A stretch of DNA of 64,000 bases from GCA-2733415 sp964276095 (GTDB lineage Bacteria; Bacteroidota; Bacteroidia; Flavobacteriales; Flavobacteriaceae): the NCBI GenBank assembly GCA_964276095.1, contig CAXYDR010000003.1, positions 1,364,001 through 1,428,000 of the forward strand, given 5' to 3'. The stretch's first letter is position 1. Each line of letters opens with the position of its first letter. The notes below the pieces were generated by a model. It was not told the origin of the DNA, did no database searches, and worked only from the letters and a program-made list of their open reading frames with translations. Positions 9,601-18,173 of the stretch are shown here, piece after piece. A program made the translations under genes and the position numbers.

Positions 9601-12206
9601 TCTACTGTTGCTACATCAAATCGATGTTGTGTATCGGTTAGTAGCATGTTTCTTGCACGATCTCCTTTTGGAGTACTAATACCAACATAAGAAGTGTATG
9701 GCGAATAGGTTTTACTAAATACATCAGTACTAAAGTCACCACCATTTTCATATACTTTTGTAATGAAAGAAGCTTTTAACATCCCTGGTGATTTACTTTT
9801 TAATTCAGGTTTAAAATTGAAGGATGTTTTTCCTTGCTCATCTACTCTTCCTTCAAAGACAGTTTGTTCTTCTGAGTTAAAACGTCTTGCAGGATCATCA
9901 AAAACATAATCTGAAAAGTTCTTGAATTTTGTTAACTGTTGATGGAACTTTACATTCACATCGGCCTTTAAATTTTTGGCAATAGCACCATGTAACCATA
10001 ATGCTTCAATTGTTCCTTTAATAGGGTTTGTTGAGGTAATTATATCTGCGTCAAAACCTGCTTTTATTTTTAATCTATTTGGCTTAATAGTTTCTATTTT
10101 AATACGCTTACTAAACTGTGCTCCTCCAACATTTATTTTAGCAGTCCAGTTTCCTGTAGTTGCACTAGCATCGGTAGGAATGGTAAAACGGTAAAAATTA
10201 TTTAGCCCTTTAGTACTAACTTCTCTATGCGTAATAGTTCCTTTAGGGTCTGATAATTCAAATTTTACAGGATGTCCAATAGGTAATTTATTAGCTTTAT
10301 CATTAAGCATAAATGATAAAAACAAAGTATCTCCAGGTCTCCAAACTCCACGTTCTCCATAGATAAACCCTTTTAGACCTTTCTTTAAACGTACTCCAGA
10401 AACATCATACTTACTCATGGATAATGCATTACCATCATTTAATTTTACATAAGTAGTTTGTTTGTTTTTACTCACTAAGGCAAAAAACGCTGATTTTTCT
10501 GCATCATAATATGCTTGTCCGTTTTCGTCTGTAGTTTTTGAACTAATTTCTTGTTGTTGGTAATTGTAAAATTTAACGGTTGCATTTGGAACAGGTTCAG
10601 TAGTTAGGATATCACTAACTGCTACAAAATAAGATTTATTAGTCCCTTTTTTTACGGTTACTCCCAAATTAGAAGCAAGTACGTTAGCGCTTATTTTTTT
10701 ATTTCTATAATAGGAATGATCGCATGGGTTATCACGTTCTCTCCAGCTATAGTCATAATCGTAATTATCACCATAATAATATCCTCCATAATCCCAATTA
10801 CTATCTTCAATTTCTTCATCATCAAAGTCAATTATTTCAATATCTTCAGTAGTAACGGATTCTCCTTCACATTTGTATAAGGAGTATTTTTTAAGAAATG
10901 ATAATTGCACTCTATAAATTGCGCCTGGATCAGAAGCGATAATCTGTTTTAAATCGATAGAAAAGGAATTCCATTTACTTAAGCTAGTTACCGATTTTTT
11001 TTCTAGATTGATTGTTCTTTTTGCAATTGGACGTGCTACTTGTTTTAAGTTATTGTTTCCTTTTAAATCGTTGTTTTGTAGAAATTGTAAGATATTATCT
11101 TGATAAATTTTGAAAACAGTAACATCTACAGCTTTTAAATTTATACTTTCAAAATTGAATTTTAAATTATCTGAAGTTGGTAAAATGGTACCGTTTTGTA
11201 ACAATTTTAATTCAGGTTTTTGCTGCTCAAAAGCAATGTTCTGCTTATAAGGATTTTTAAGTTTATAACCATCAGTACTTTCTATACCTTGAAATATTTC
11301 AACAGGAATGGTTCCTTTTAAAATGGTATTAGTAAATATTTTTAAGACATTACCATTTACAACATATTGTAATTTTTTAGCTCCTTTAATGTCTACAAGA
11401 CCATTAAAATTTTGGTTTTTTTGTAGCGGATCAGAAAAGTTTATTTCTAAATACTGTTTGTCATCGTTACTAACAGTTAAGTCTATTACTTGGAAATTGT
11501 TTTTTCCTATAACTGAGTACGGAAAGTTGTTTTTTTGATCAACACCTATAGTGCTCCCGTTGTATGAAATTTGAATTTCTGTATCATCAGCTTTTCGTTG
11601 AATACTATCAATAGTGAAAGTAAAAAACTTAGCGTCATCTATAACGCTGTCAAATTTTATAGTTAATGGTGATCCATCTTGTGTAGCAGAAACTAATTTT
11701 TTAGCATCTTCTAGCAGCAATACATCACTAGTTTTTATATTTCCAACTAAATATTGCCAATCTCTATTATAGGATTGCATACTGTTGGTGGTAACAATAA
11801 AATCTTGTTTGATGGTTTTTACTTTAAAACTGAAATCAGTTAAACCATTTTCTGTTTTTTGAAATTCATTTAAATGAACCTTGAACACATACTCAGTGTC
11901 TTGCTTTAAGGAAGTTTGTGGTTGAAATGAAATAGTACGATTGTTAAGTGCAATCCACTTTCCTTCTGCTTTCGGGGAAATAGAAAAATATTTTTCATCC
12001 AATTCTAAGTTGTTTGACCATTCTGCTATAGGTTTCACTAAAACAATCCTGACCTCACTTTTTTTAGAAATAATTCCAGATGATACATTTGCGATATAAT
12101 CTTTGAAATCACTTTTGTTTGAAGTTTTTGTTTCTGAGGCGTCTTTTTTACAAGAAGAAAAGGCTATTATCGTTAAAATAACGATTAGTAATTTGGTGAA
12201 TTTCAT
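6684..12206 (-). CDS. Bacterial alpha-2-macroglobulin family lipoprotein
   Basis: A 1840-residue protease trap. A lipoprotein signal ends at Cys19 (IIAFSSC). The macroglobulin-like domains follow, then the bait region and the thioester motif GCVEQ with Cys1395 and Gln1398, a helical thioester domain and a C-terminal receptor-like domain. In E. coli such a protein (YfhM) sits in the periplasm and is encoded with PBP1C, probably to trap proteases that breach the wall; pbpC is three genes downstream here. The intact CxEQ argues for a working thioester. An insertion at about residues 449-505 is rich in Asp, Glu and Tyr. The size is normal for the long bacterial class. Confidence 0.92.
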   Translation of the reverse strand: MKFTKLLIVILTIIAFSSCKKDASETKTSNKSDFKDYIANVSSGIISKKSEVRIVLVKPIAEWSNNLELDEKYFSISPKAEGKWIALNNRTISFQPQTSLKQDTEYVFKVHLNEFQKTENGLTDFSFKVKTIKQDFIVTTNSMQSYNRDWQYLVGNIKTSDVLLLEDAKKLVSATQDGSPLTIKFDSVIDDAKFFTFTIDSIQRKADDTEIQISYNGSTIGVDQKNNFPYSVIGKNNFQVIDLTVSNDDKQYLEINFSDPLQKNQNFNGLVDIKGAKKLQYVVNGNVLKIFTNTILKGTIPVEIFQGIESTDGYKLKNPYKQNIAFEQQKPELKLLQNGTILPTSDNLKFNFESINLKAVDVTVFKIYQDNILQFLQNNDLKGNNNLKQVARPIAKRTINLEKKSVTSLSKWNSFSIDLKQIIASDPGAIYRVQLSFLKKYSLYKCEGESVTTEDIEIIDFDDEEIEDSNWDYGGYYYGDNYDYDYSWRERDNPCDHSYYRNKKISANVLASNLGVTVKKGTNKSYFVAVSDILTTEPVPNATVKFYNYQQQEISSKTTDENGQAYYDAEKSAFFALVSKNKQTTYVKLNDGNALSMSKYDVSGVRLKKGLKGFIYGERGVWRPGDTLFLSFMLNDKANKLPIGHPVKFELSDPKGTITHREVSTKGLNNFYRFTIPTDASATTGNWTAKINVGGAQFSKRIKIETIKPNRLKIKAGFDADIITSTNPIKGTIEALWLHGAIAKNLKADVNVKFHQQLTKFKNFSDYVFDDPARRFNSEEQTVFEGRVDEQGKTSFNFKPELKSKSPGMLKASFITKVYENGGDFSTDVFSKTYSPYTSYVGISTPKGDRARNMLLTDTQHRFDVATVDENGKPIAVSDLEVKIYKVNNSWWWNSSNNNLSQYDGNTYRETVFVKTITTKSNGKASFNFELKYPDWGRFLVRVVNKKSGHATGKMIFVDWPGWAGKARKGNPSEATMLVFKADKNTYNVGETANVTFPSGGDGTALVTIENGTEVLESRWVKTTKGDTKFSFDITPEMAPNVYINIASIQKHANTANDLPIRTYGVTGITVENPTTRLYPEISMPNVLQPEQKFTVKVNERNGKPMTYSIAIVDEGLLDLTRFKTPNPWNTFYAKQALGVKTWDIYDDVLGAYGGRINQVFSIGGDGMAAGSKNKKANRFKPVVVYLGPFEIGKNESKTHQIKIPKYIGSVRTMVVAHNPEAEAYGNTEKTTPVRKPLMVLASLPRKVTPGEKVRLPITVFAMEKKVKNVSVKLKQNDTFKVIGSSTQNISFSQPDEKMVYFDIEVLKNGLGTLEIIASGNGEKASYEIEVDAVNPNPETTETVDIILEPNSTKIINFETFGVTGTNGAAIELSSLPSMDFNSRLQYLIQYPHGCVEQTTSSVFPQLYLNDIFDLSTKKKQQIQRNIQRGIDRLAHFQTTSGGFSYWQGGHNVNDWSTSYAGHFLLEAEKKGFVLPISFKAKWLSYQKQVAKSWRYSETYRRNGLAQAYRLYTLALANNADLSSMNRLRETRNITNEAKYRLAAAYALIGQKDAANELVNNTPLEFNTQKYNYYTYGSADRNKAMALETYVLLKDHLKAKDLGKHIAQALSNKKYMSTQTTAYSLLAMAKYAAFIGGKGIAVNYTTNGKNNTTVNTSKTLSSRTIIVSEGANSLELKNNKNNTIYARLLNKGILPVGQEKTAQRNLTATVAYKTKNGKLLDVSKVSQGTDFIAEVTISNHKNELIKDVALSVIFPSGWEIVNTRFTDFGAFDNNTVDHEDIRDDRSNFYFDLKSRETKTVRVLLNASYLGSYYLSGVQCEAMYDDDYFVRTKGQWVEVVK

Positions 12207-12251
12207 ATTGGTTAAAACAGTTTCATTTGTTAGTTTAAAGTTATGGAAGGC

Positions 12252-13307
12252 TTATTCATCTTTATATATTCCGGTATAGATTTCACCATTTTGATCTATT
12301 GATGCTCGGTACATTCCTGGGGTATTAAATTCCATTTGAATATTCCCGTATTTGTCAATTGCAATGATTCCTCCATCACCTTTTAAAGCGACCAGTTTTT
12401 GTTGCACTACATTTTCAGTAGCTTCTTTTAAGGATACTTTTTTATATTCAATTTGAGCAGAAATATCGTGTGCGACTGCTGCACGAATAAAATATTCGCC
12501 ATGACCAGTAGAAGATACGCCACAAGTTTTGTTGTTGGCATAGGTTCCTGCACCAATAATAGGGGAATCACCTATTCGGTTCCATTTTTTATTGGTCATC
12601 CCTCCAGTTGAGGTTCCGGCAGTAATATTTCCGTTTTTATCTAAAGCTACACATCCTACTGTTCCGAATTTATAATCAGGATATTTTTTAGCCAAAAGAG
12701 CGGCTATTTTTTTATTCGCTTGAGCTTTTATTTTTCTTAGATATATTAAATTTTTCTCTGTAGCAAAATAGGAAGGGTTAACGATTTCTAATCCTTGCTC
12801 TTTTGCAAATTGATCAGCCCCTTTACCAGATAATAATACATGAGGAGAGTTTTCCATTACTTTTCTTGCAGCAGAAATAGGGTTTTTTGCAGTTGCTATA
12901 CCCGCAACAGCTCCTGCATTTAGGTTTGCTCCATTCATGATAGAAGCATCCATTTCATTAGTTTCTTGATTTGTGTATACAGCCCCTTTTCCTGCGTTAA
13001 ACAATGGAGAGTTTTCCAATACATGTATCGTTTTCTCTACTGCATCAAGACTAGTACCTCCATTTTTTAAAATACGATGTCCTACTGTTATAGCTTCAGT
13101 TAATTTGGTTCTAACTAATGAGTCTAATTCTGAAGAAATACTTTCTCTTGTCTGGTATCCAGCTCCTCCATGTATGACAATAGCAAATTCATTTACTTGT
13201 ATTTTGTTTTCAACACTTGCGAGAGGGAGGCTTTTATTGTCTTGTTTTTTACAAGAAAACAAGATTGCCGTAACTATAAAAATAGAGAATACTTTGTTGA
13301 ATTTCAT
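12252..13307 (-). CDS. Isoaspartyl peptidase/L-asparaginase (Ntn hydrolase), lipoprotein
   Basis: A 351-residue type 2 asparaginase. After a signal with lipobox AILFSC (Cys19) it carries the family features: IVIHGGAGYQ, the substrate-site region GKGAVYTNQETNEMDASIM, and the autoprocessing site FGTVGCVALD with nucleophile Thr216. Downstream are TSTGGM and GAGTYA substrate-binding loops. The precursor should cleave itself before Thr216 into alpha and beta subunits and hydrolyse isoaspartyl dipeptides or asparagine in the periplasm. It begins 180 bases from the divergent aldehyde dehydrogenase gene and ends 46 bases before the alpha-2-macroglobulin start, so the two may share a transcript. Confidence 0.92.
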   Translation of the reverse strand: MKFNKVFSIFIVTAILFSCKKQDNKSLPLASVENKIQVNEFAIVIHGGAGYQTRESISSELDSLVRTKLTEAITVGHRILKNGGTSLDAVEKTIHVLENSPLFNAGKGAVYTNQETNEMDASIMNGANLNAGAVAGIATAKNPISAARKVMENSPHVLLSGKGADQFAKEQGLEIVNPSYFATEKNLIYLRKIKAQANKKIAALLAKKYPDYKFGTVGCVALDKNGNITAGTSTGGMTNKKWNRIGDSPIIGAGTYANNKTCGVSSTGHGEYFIRAAVAHDISAQIEYKKVSLKEATENVVQQKLVALKGDGGIIAIDKYGNIQMEFNTPGMYRASIDQNGEIYTGIYKDE

Positions 13308-13437
13308 GAAACTTAAGAAGTATTGGTTAGTTGTTTAAGTCTAAAAAAATTGCTTTTCAAGAGACAATTAAAAATAGTAAATTTCATTGGTTTTTTTATT
13401 ATAAAAAGCAGAAGATTAAACTCTCAATAAAAAACCG

Positions 13438-13445
13438 TAATTTTG
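13438..13445 (+). promoter_or_regulatory. Candidate -7 element (TAATTTTG) of the aldehyde dehydrogenase gene
   Basis: TAATTTTG matches the Bacteroidota TAnnTTTG consensus and lies 41 bases before the chosen start. No TTG was found at the usual -33 distance, so support is partial. Confidence 0.45.
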
Positions 13446-13486
13446 CATATAATTTTTTAACAAAAAACTTCAATAAAGTTATATAT

Positions 13487-15040
13487 ATGTCAGTAGTAGC
13501 AACAGATTATGGAATGGATAAAGCATTGGCTCAGTTAGGGTTAAGTGCTATAAACGACGGAACTTCAACAGGTTCTAATAATTTTTCTAGTGGAGATGTA
13601 ATAGAATCTTACTCACCAGTTGATGGAAAATTAATTGGTAAAGTAAAAACAACTACCAAAGAAGATTATGAAAAAGTAATGGAATCTGCTACTGCAGCTT
13701 TTAAAACTTTCAGAACAATGCCTGCTCCACAAAGAGGGGAAATTGTACGTCAGTTTGGTAATAAATTAAGAGATTTAAAAGAACCATTAGGGAAATTAGT
13801 TTCTTATGAAATGGGTAAATCTTTACAAGAAGGTTACGGTGAGGTTCAAGAAATGATCGATATCTGTGATTTCGCAGTTGGTTTATCACGTCAGTTAAAC
13901 GGACAAACAATTCCTTCTGAGCGTCCTGAGCACGTAATGAGAGAGCAATGGCACCCAATTGGTGTAGTTGGAATTATCTCTGCATTTAACTTTCCAGTAG
14001 CTGTTTGGGCATGGAATACTGCTTTAGCATGGATTTGTGGTGATGTATGTGTATGGAAAGGTTCTGAAAAAGCTCCATTATGTTCAGTAGCATGTCAAAA
14101 CATTATTGCTGATATCTTAAAAGAAAATAATTTACCAGAAGGTATTTCTTGTATCATTAATGGTGATTATAAAGTTGGTGAATACATGACTAATGATACT
14201 CGTATTCCTTTAGTATCTGCTACAGGTTCTACTCGTATGGGAAGAATTGTTGGTGCTACTGTTGCTCAACGTTTCGGAAAGTCTTTATTAGAATTAGGAG
14301 GAAACAATGCAATTATCATTACACCAACTGCTGATTTAAAAGTTGTTGTTCCTGGTGCTGTATTTGGTGCTGTAGGAACTGCAGGTCAACGTTGTACTTC
14401 TACACGTAGATTAATTATACACGAATCAGTTTACAATAAAGTAAAAGATGCTATTGTTGGTGCTTACGGGCAATTAACTATTGGTAATCCTTTAGACGAG
14501 AAAAATCACATTGGACCATTAATTGACCATGATTCGGTTAATACATATTTAGCTGCTATTGAAAAAGCAAAAGCTGAAGGTGGAAATGTACTAGTTGAAG
14601 GTGGAGTTTTAGAAGGAGAAGGTTACGAAAGCGGATGCTATGTGAAGCCAGCTATTATTGAAGCTGAAAACCATTTCGAAATTGTACAGCATGAAACTTT
14701 CGCGCCAATTTTATATTTAATGAAATATTCAGGTGGTGTTGAAAACGCTATTGATGTTCAAAACGGAGTTGCTCAAGGGTTATCTTCTGCAATTATGACA
14801 AACGAATTGAAAGAAGCTGAAAAGTTCTTATCATTCGCTGGTTCTGACTGTGGTATAGCTAACGTAAACATCGGAACTTCTGGTGCTGAAATTGGTGGTG
14901 CTTTTGGTGGTGAAAAAGAAACAGGTGGTGGACGTGAGTCTGGATCTGATGCTTGGAAAGTATACATGAGACGTCAAACAAACACAGTTAACTATTCTGA
15001 TGAATTGCCATTAGCGCAAGGAATCAAGTTTGACTTGTAA
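13487..15040 (+). CDS. Aldehyde dehydrogenase, ALDH7 type (alpha-aminoadipate semialdehyde/piperideine-6-carboxylate dehydrogenase-like)
   Basis: A 517-residue NAD-dependent aldehyde dehydrogenase. The first domain has GVVGIISAFNFPVAVWAWN (cofactor binding). The catalytic Glu is in LLELGGNNA, the nucleophilic Cys in GTAGQRCTSTRR. Overall wording matches the ALDH7A1 family, which oxidises alpha-aminoadipate semialdehyde in lysine breakdown; the exact substrate is inference. The open frame extends to 13331, but the added 52 residues are Lys- and Phe-rich without family resemblance, so I start at ATG 13487 (MSVVATDYGMDKAL). It is transcribed alone and ends at a strong terminator. Confidence 0.9.
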   Translation: MSVVATDYGMDKALAQLGLSAINDGTSTGSNNFSSGDVIESYSPVDGKLIGKVKTTTKEDYEKVMESATAAFKTFRTMPAPQRGEIVRQFGNKLRDLKEPLGKLVSYEMGKSLQEGYGEVQEMIDICDFAVGLSRQLNGQTIPSERPEHVMREQWHPIGVVGIISAFNFPVAVWAWNTALAWICGDVCVWKGSEKAPLCSVACQNIIADILKENNLPEGISCIINGDYKVGEYMTNDTRIPLVSATGSTRMGRIVGATVAQRFGKSLLELGGNNAIIITPTADLKVVVPGAVFGAVGTAGQRCTSTRRLIIHESVYNKVKDAIVGAYGQLTIGNPLDEKNHIGPLIDHDSVNTYLAAIEKAKAEGGNVLVEGGVLEGEGYESGCYVKPAIIEAENHFEIVQHETFAPILYLMKYSGGVENAIDVQNGVAQGLSSAIMTNELKEAEKFLSFAGSDCGIANVNIGTSGAEIGGAFGGEKETGGGRESGSDAWKVYMRRQTNTVNYSDELPLAQGIKFDL

Positions 15041-15066
15041 GTCAATAAATAATATTTAATTATACT

Positions 15067-15101
15067 AAAAAGGCTTCAACATATGTTGAAGCCTTTTTTT
15101 A
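15067..15101 (+). terminator. Intrinsic terminator of the aldehyde dehydrogenase gene
   Basis: A perfect 10-bp stem (AGGCTTCAAC, ATAT loop, GTTGAAGCCT) with flanking A and T runs, 30 bases after the stop. Confidence 0.88.
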
Positions 15102-15194
15102 TTCTTTTATTGGGTAACAAAAACACTTTTTTAGGAACTATATAGTATAGACACCTTTTTTGCCCCAAAAGGATGAAGTTGAACTAACTAGAAA

Positions 15195-15228
15195 TAAAAA
15201 AGCCACTTACATAAGTGGCTTTTATTAT
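15195..15228. terminator. Bidirectional terminator, probably for truA
   Basis: AGCCACTTA/TAAGTGGCT hairpin flanked by an A run on the left and a T run on the right, so it works on either strand. It lies 36 bases beyond the truA stop. The gap between it and the preceding terminator (15102-15194) shows nothing else I can support. Confidence 0.75.
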
Positions 15229-15263
15229 TTAAATACGTTTACGCTAAGAAAAAAATAGAAACA

Positions 15264-16055
15264 TTATTCCAAACCATTCTTTAGTAAGGCAGAAATATCT
15301 GTAGGCACATTTACATTTATATACGGATACGTAACTCCAGATAAATATAACCCATTAGCAAAAGCAGGTTTTTTATCTTCGATGCTTAATTGCTCAGCAA
15401 GTACTTTTTCAAAGGTTTCTAAAGTCATTTTTCCTGTTCCAACCCGTAATATAAAATGAACTAGTAAACGTATCATGCCTCTTAAAAATCTATTAGCAGT
15501 AATAGTAAATCGAATACGTTGCTCAGCTGAATCAACAAATAGTTTGGCATGAGTTACATAACAGATAGTATGGTTATGTAAATGCGGTTGTTTACACACA
15601 GCTTCAAAATTATCATATAATGGAATTAGATCAGCGGCTTTTTTCATAGCATCAAAATCCAAGTTTTCAAGCTCATAATAAGAACTATACTTACCTAAAA
15701 CAGGATCTTTGTACAAATGAATAAAATAATCATATGTACGCGAAGTAGCGTCATATCGGGCATGTTGACGCTCCCCTACCTCAATAATATCATAGACTAC
15801 AATATCATTAGGCAAATGTTTATTTAGTCGAAATTTTAAGTCAAAACTAAAAGGTTCTTTTATGGTAATATTCAAAAAATATTGACTCGCATGCACCCCA
15901 GCATCTGTACGTCCACACCCAAAAACAGTAATATCTACTTTAAAAATACATTTTAATTTTTCTTCAATAGTTCCTTGTACAGTAACTGCATTTGGTTGAC
16001 TTTGCCATCCATGGTAGTTACCTCCGTTATAGCCTATGTGTAAGAAATATTTCAT
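15264..16055 (-). CDS. truA: tRNA pseudouridine(38-40) synthase TruA
   Basis: A 263-residue enzyme that isomerises uridines 38-40 in the anticodon arm of tRNAs. It has the family opening YFLHIGYNGGNYHGWQSQP and the catalytic motif GCGRTDAGVHASQ with Asp51. RFTITANRFLRGMIR near the C-terminus is the conserved RNA-binding stretch. The length is normal for the family. The start ATG has no competing upstream start close by. It is a single gene with a terminator on its downstream side. Confidence 0.96.
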   Translation of the reverse strand: MKYFLHIGYNGGNYHGWQSQPNAVTVQGTIEEKLKCIFKVDITVFGCGRTDAGVHASQYFLNITIKEPFSFDLKFRLNKHLPNDIVVYDIIEVGERQHARYDATSRTYDYFIHLYKDPVLGKYSSYYELENLDFDAMKKAADLIPLYDNFEAVCKQPHLHNHTICYVTHAKLFVDSAEQRIRFTITANRFLRGMIRLLVHFILRVGTGKMTLETFEKVLAEQLSIEDKKPAFANGLYLSGVTYPYINVNVPTDISALLKNGLE

Positions 16056-16130
16056 GTTACTCTTTATACCTGTTTTTTCATTAAAAATTGTAGGAGCTGA
16101 CTATTTTATGTAGTACTTATCAGTAAATGG

Positions 16131-17363
16131 TTACAGTATAGTGTAACCAAAGATTAATGACAATCCTGTATAGCTGCTTGCTTGAAATGCTGACTGGATT
16201 ATAAGATCTCTTTTAAGTCCATATTTCAATTCTAAACTATACTTGTTTTGATATTTATAGCCAAAACCGATGTCTATACTACTACCGGATTTTATATCCA
16301 AATCCATTAAAGCAGTTTCTTTACTATCGTCATAGAATGAGCTTGAGAGGGGAATATCAATTACAAGTGCAGCATTAAGAAACAGTTTTGAACTCTTGCT
16401 AAGAAAGGAGTAATATCGTACTCCAAAAGGAATTTCTATTGACTTGTAGTCTGCATTAATAATTGTTTTTCGAGGGGTTGCTACTCCATAATATATTGCT
16501 TCTACGTCAGATTTATAATTTTGATAGGTTGGTTCAACAAAAAAAGCAAGTTTATATTTATAAATAGGTAATACATATTCTGCTTCAATACCTAATCTAA
16601 ATCCAGTTTCACTTTCGAATTCCAAATTTCTCAAAGAAGAAGTTTTGACACCACTATTAGTTACTGATAAAGAAGAGTTTTTTAAACCTGGCCTGATAGT
16701 TAAATGGAAGATTCCCTTTTTTTCATTTCTTTCGAAATTGATGAATTTTGAATTACTACATTCATTATATTTCACAAAAATTTTCACTAAATCATTTTTA
16801 TGATAATTAATGTTTTCAATATTTTTGATTGTGATGTTATCACATTTCAAACTATTCCACAATTGTTGTTTATAACCGTTGTTTTCTCCTATTTTATTAT
16901 CAGTTGTAATATAATTCTTATGAATTAATTGCTCAGTAATTGAGTGTTCAGTTCTGTAAAAATACCTCCTTAGGCTTCCATCTTCATATACATATAAATT
17001 AGCTAAACCTTCTACTAAAACTTTTAAATAAATTTGTTCTTCTTTAAAAGTTGCTTTTTTTACAGAACTCATTTTATTGATATCTGATTCTGATCTATCG
17101 ATATTGATTGTGAATCGATTGTATTTTAGATTATTTAATAGCCCAAACTCTTTAACAGTTTTAATAGTTTTTGTTTTTATAACTGTGTTTTCTGATAGTT
17201 TATATTGAAATTTAGTTGGAGTGTTTTTCCAATCAAAATTTTTAATCAAACACTTAGTCTCCTCCCCTGTATTGTCAATGAAATATCCTTCTTCGAAAGT
17301 TACTTGTGCATAACAATTTAAAGCAATAATCGAGATAAATAAAAATAATAATTGTTTTTTCAT
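16131..17363 (-). CDS. Hypothetical outer-membrane beta-barrel protein
   Basis: I do not recognise the family by name. The 410-residue product has a cleavable signal (MKKQLLFLFISIIALNCYAQ). An N-terminal region of about 190 residues resembles those flavobacterial proteins with short beta-strand runs ending in basic loops. From about residue 215 alternating polar/hydrophobic strands (FHLTIRPGLKNSS, YKLAFFVEPTYQNY, FGVRYYSF, FGYKYQNKYSLELKYGL) are typical of an outer-membrane barrel ending in an aromatic-rich strand (SLIFGYTIL). It stands alone between the terminator of phnA and truA. Surface location is likely; the role is unknown. Confidence 0.7.
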   Translation of the reverse strand: MKKQLLFLFISIIALNCYAQVTFEEGYFIDNTGEETKCLIKNFDWKNTPTKFQYKLSENTVIKTKTIKTVKEFGLLNNLKYNRFTINIDRSESDINKMSSVKKATFKEEQIYLKVLVEGLANLYVYEDGSLRRYFYRTEHSITEQLIHKNYITTDNKIGENNGYKQQLWNSLKCDNITIKNIENINYHKNDLVKIFVKYNECSNSKFINFERNEKKGIFHLTIRPGLKNSSLSVTNSGVKTSSLRNLEFESETGFRLGIEAEYVLPIYKYKLAFFVEPTYQNYKSDVEAIYYGVATPRKTIINADYKSIEIPFGVRYYSFLSKSSKLFLNAALVIDIPLSSSFYDDSKETALMDLDIKSGSSIDIGFGYKYQNKYSLELKYGLKRDLIIQSAFQASSYTGLSLIFGYTIL

Positions 17364-17401
17364 TTTTTGAAATATAATAAGGGTTAGGTTAAGATTTTTT
17401 T

Positions 17402-17431
17402 TCTAAAAAAAACCACTCTTCTGAGTGGTTT
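17402..17431 (-). terminator. Intrinsic terminator of phnA
   Basis: AAACCACTC/GAGTGGTTT stem with a TTCT loop; on the minus strand the stem is followed by a run of eight T. It lies 22 bases after the phnA stop. Confidence 0.85.
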
Positions 17432-17452
17432 GGTATGTTTGGTGAAAAGGGT

Positions 17453-18058
17453 TTATTGTCCTCCTTCTTTTGTTTTTTTAACGTACGCAGTCAAGATAAC
17501 AATGTGTATTCCGTCAACTCTACCTTCAATTTGTTCAGCATTATCCCAGACTAAAGAAATACGATGTACAGGTGCACCACGTTTAGCGGTGAAGTTAGCT
17601 CCTTTAACTACTAAATCTTTAATTAAAACAACAGAATCACCGTTACTTAGAACATTTCCGTTAGCGTCCTTATGTATAATTTTATTTTCATCTTCTTCGT
17701 CACCATCACCCAATTTATTGGCCCATGTTGTCATTTCTTCATCTAAATACATCATGTCTAATAAATCCTGACTCCATCCAAATTTCTTAGCTCTGTGTAA
17801 TAATCTCCAAGCCATTACTTGTACAGCTGGAACTTCGCTCCACATACTATCGTTTAAACAACGCCAATGGTTAGAATCCATTGTTTCTGGATCTTCAATT
17901 TGTGAGTGACATGTATTACAAACTAAAATACTTTTCTCTAACTCTTCTCCTTTTTCAGAAACAGGAGGAATATTGTATACTTTTAAACTTTCTTCAGACG
18001 TACATAACTCACAAGTTGAGTTACTACGCGTATGTAATTTCTTTTCTATGACACTCAT
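17453..18058 (-). CDS. phnA: PhnA/YjdM-family zinc-ribbon protein
   Basis: A 201-residue protein with an N-terminal zinc ribbon (CELC at about 17-20 and CNTCHSQ further on) and the C-terminal PhnA domain: DANGNVLSNGDSVVLIKDLVVKG. Despite the historical name, members do not take part in phosphonate breakdown; the function is unsettled. It is longer than the E. coli protein (about 110 residues), as is usual in Bacteroidota, which have extra sequence between ribbon and domain. It is divergent from the ABC-F gene and has a TATTTTTG box on its own strand. Confidence 0.9.
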   Translation of the reverse strand: MSVIEKKLHTRSNSTCELCTSEESLKVYNIPPVSEKGEELEKSILVCNTCHSQIEDPETMDSNHWRCLNDSMWSEVPAVQVMAWRLLHRAKKFGWSQDLLDMMYLDEEMTTWANKLGDGDEEDENKIIHKDANGNVLSNGDSVVLIKDLVVKGANFTAKRGAPVHRISLVWDNAEQIEGRVDGIHIVILTAYVKKTKEGGQ

Positions 18059-18084
18059 TTCGTTGGAATTTTAATAGATGAAGG

Positions 18085-18092
18085 CAAAAATA
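18085..18092 (-). promoter_or_regulatory. Candidate -7 element (TATTTTTG) of phnA
   Basis: Read on the minus strand the bases are TATTTTTG, matching TAnnTTTG, 26 bases before the phnA start. A TTG at -33 is not present. Confidence 0.5.
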
Positions 18093-18124
18093 CAATTTTT
18101 AACCGAATGTTACTCGATTCCTTT

Positions 18125-18154
18125 TTGTCGATGCCTAGCAATTCTTTAGTTTTG
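18125..18154 (+). promoter_or_regulatory. Bacteroidota-type promoter of the ABC-F gene
   Basis: TTG (18125-18127), 19 bases, then TAGTTTTG (18147-18154). Both elements and their spacing fit the TTG/TAnnTTTG promoter. The start codon follows 19 bases later. Confidence 0.65.
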
Positions 18155-18173
18155 TTACTTTAAAATAAATGAT

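Noticed and set aside
12973..13338. Plus-strand frame of 121 codons over the asparaginase start
   Set aside because: The sense gene has a lipoprotein signal and family motifs; the opposite frame has no recognisable domain.
13331..13486. N-terminal extension of the aldehyde dehydrogenase
   Set aside because: The 52 residues are Lys/Phe-rich without family likeness and cover the TAATTTTG box; ATG 13487 fits better.
16131..17363. Assignment of the 410-residue protein as a GTPase or enzyme
   Set aside because: No nucleotide-binding or catalytic motif was seen; the strand pattern and signal peptide favour an outer-membrane barrel.
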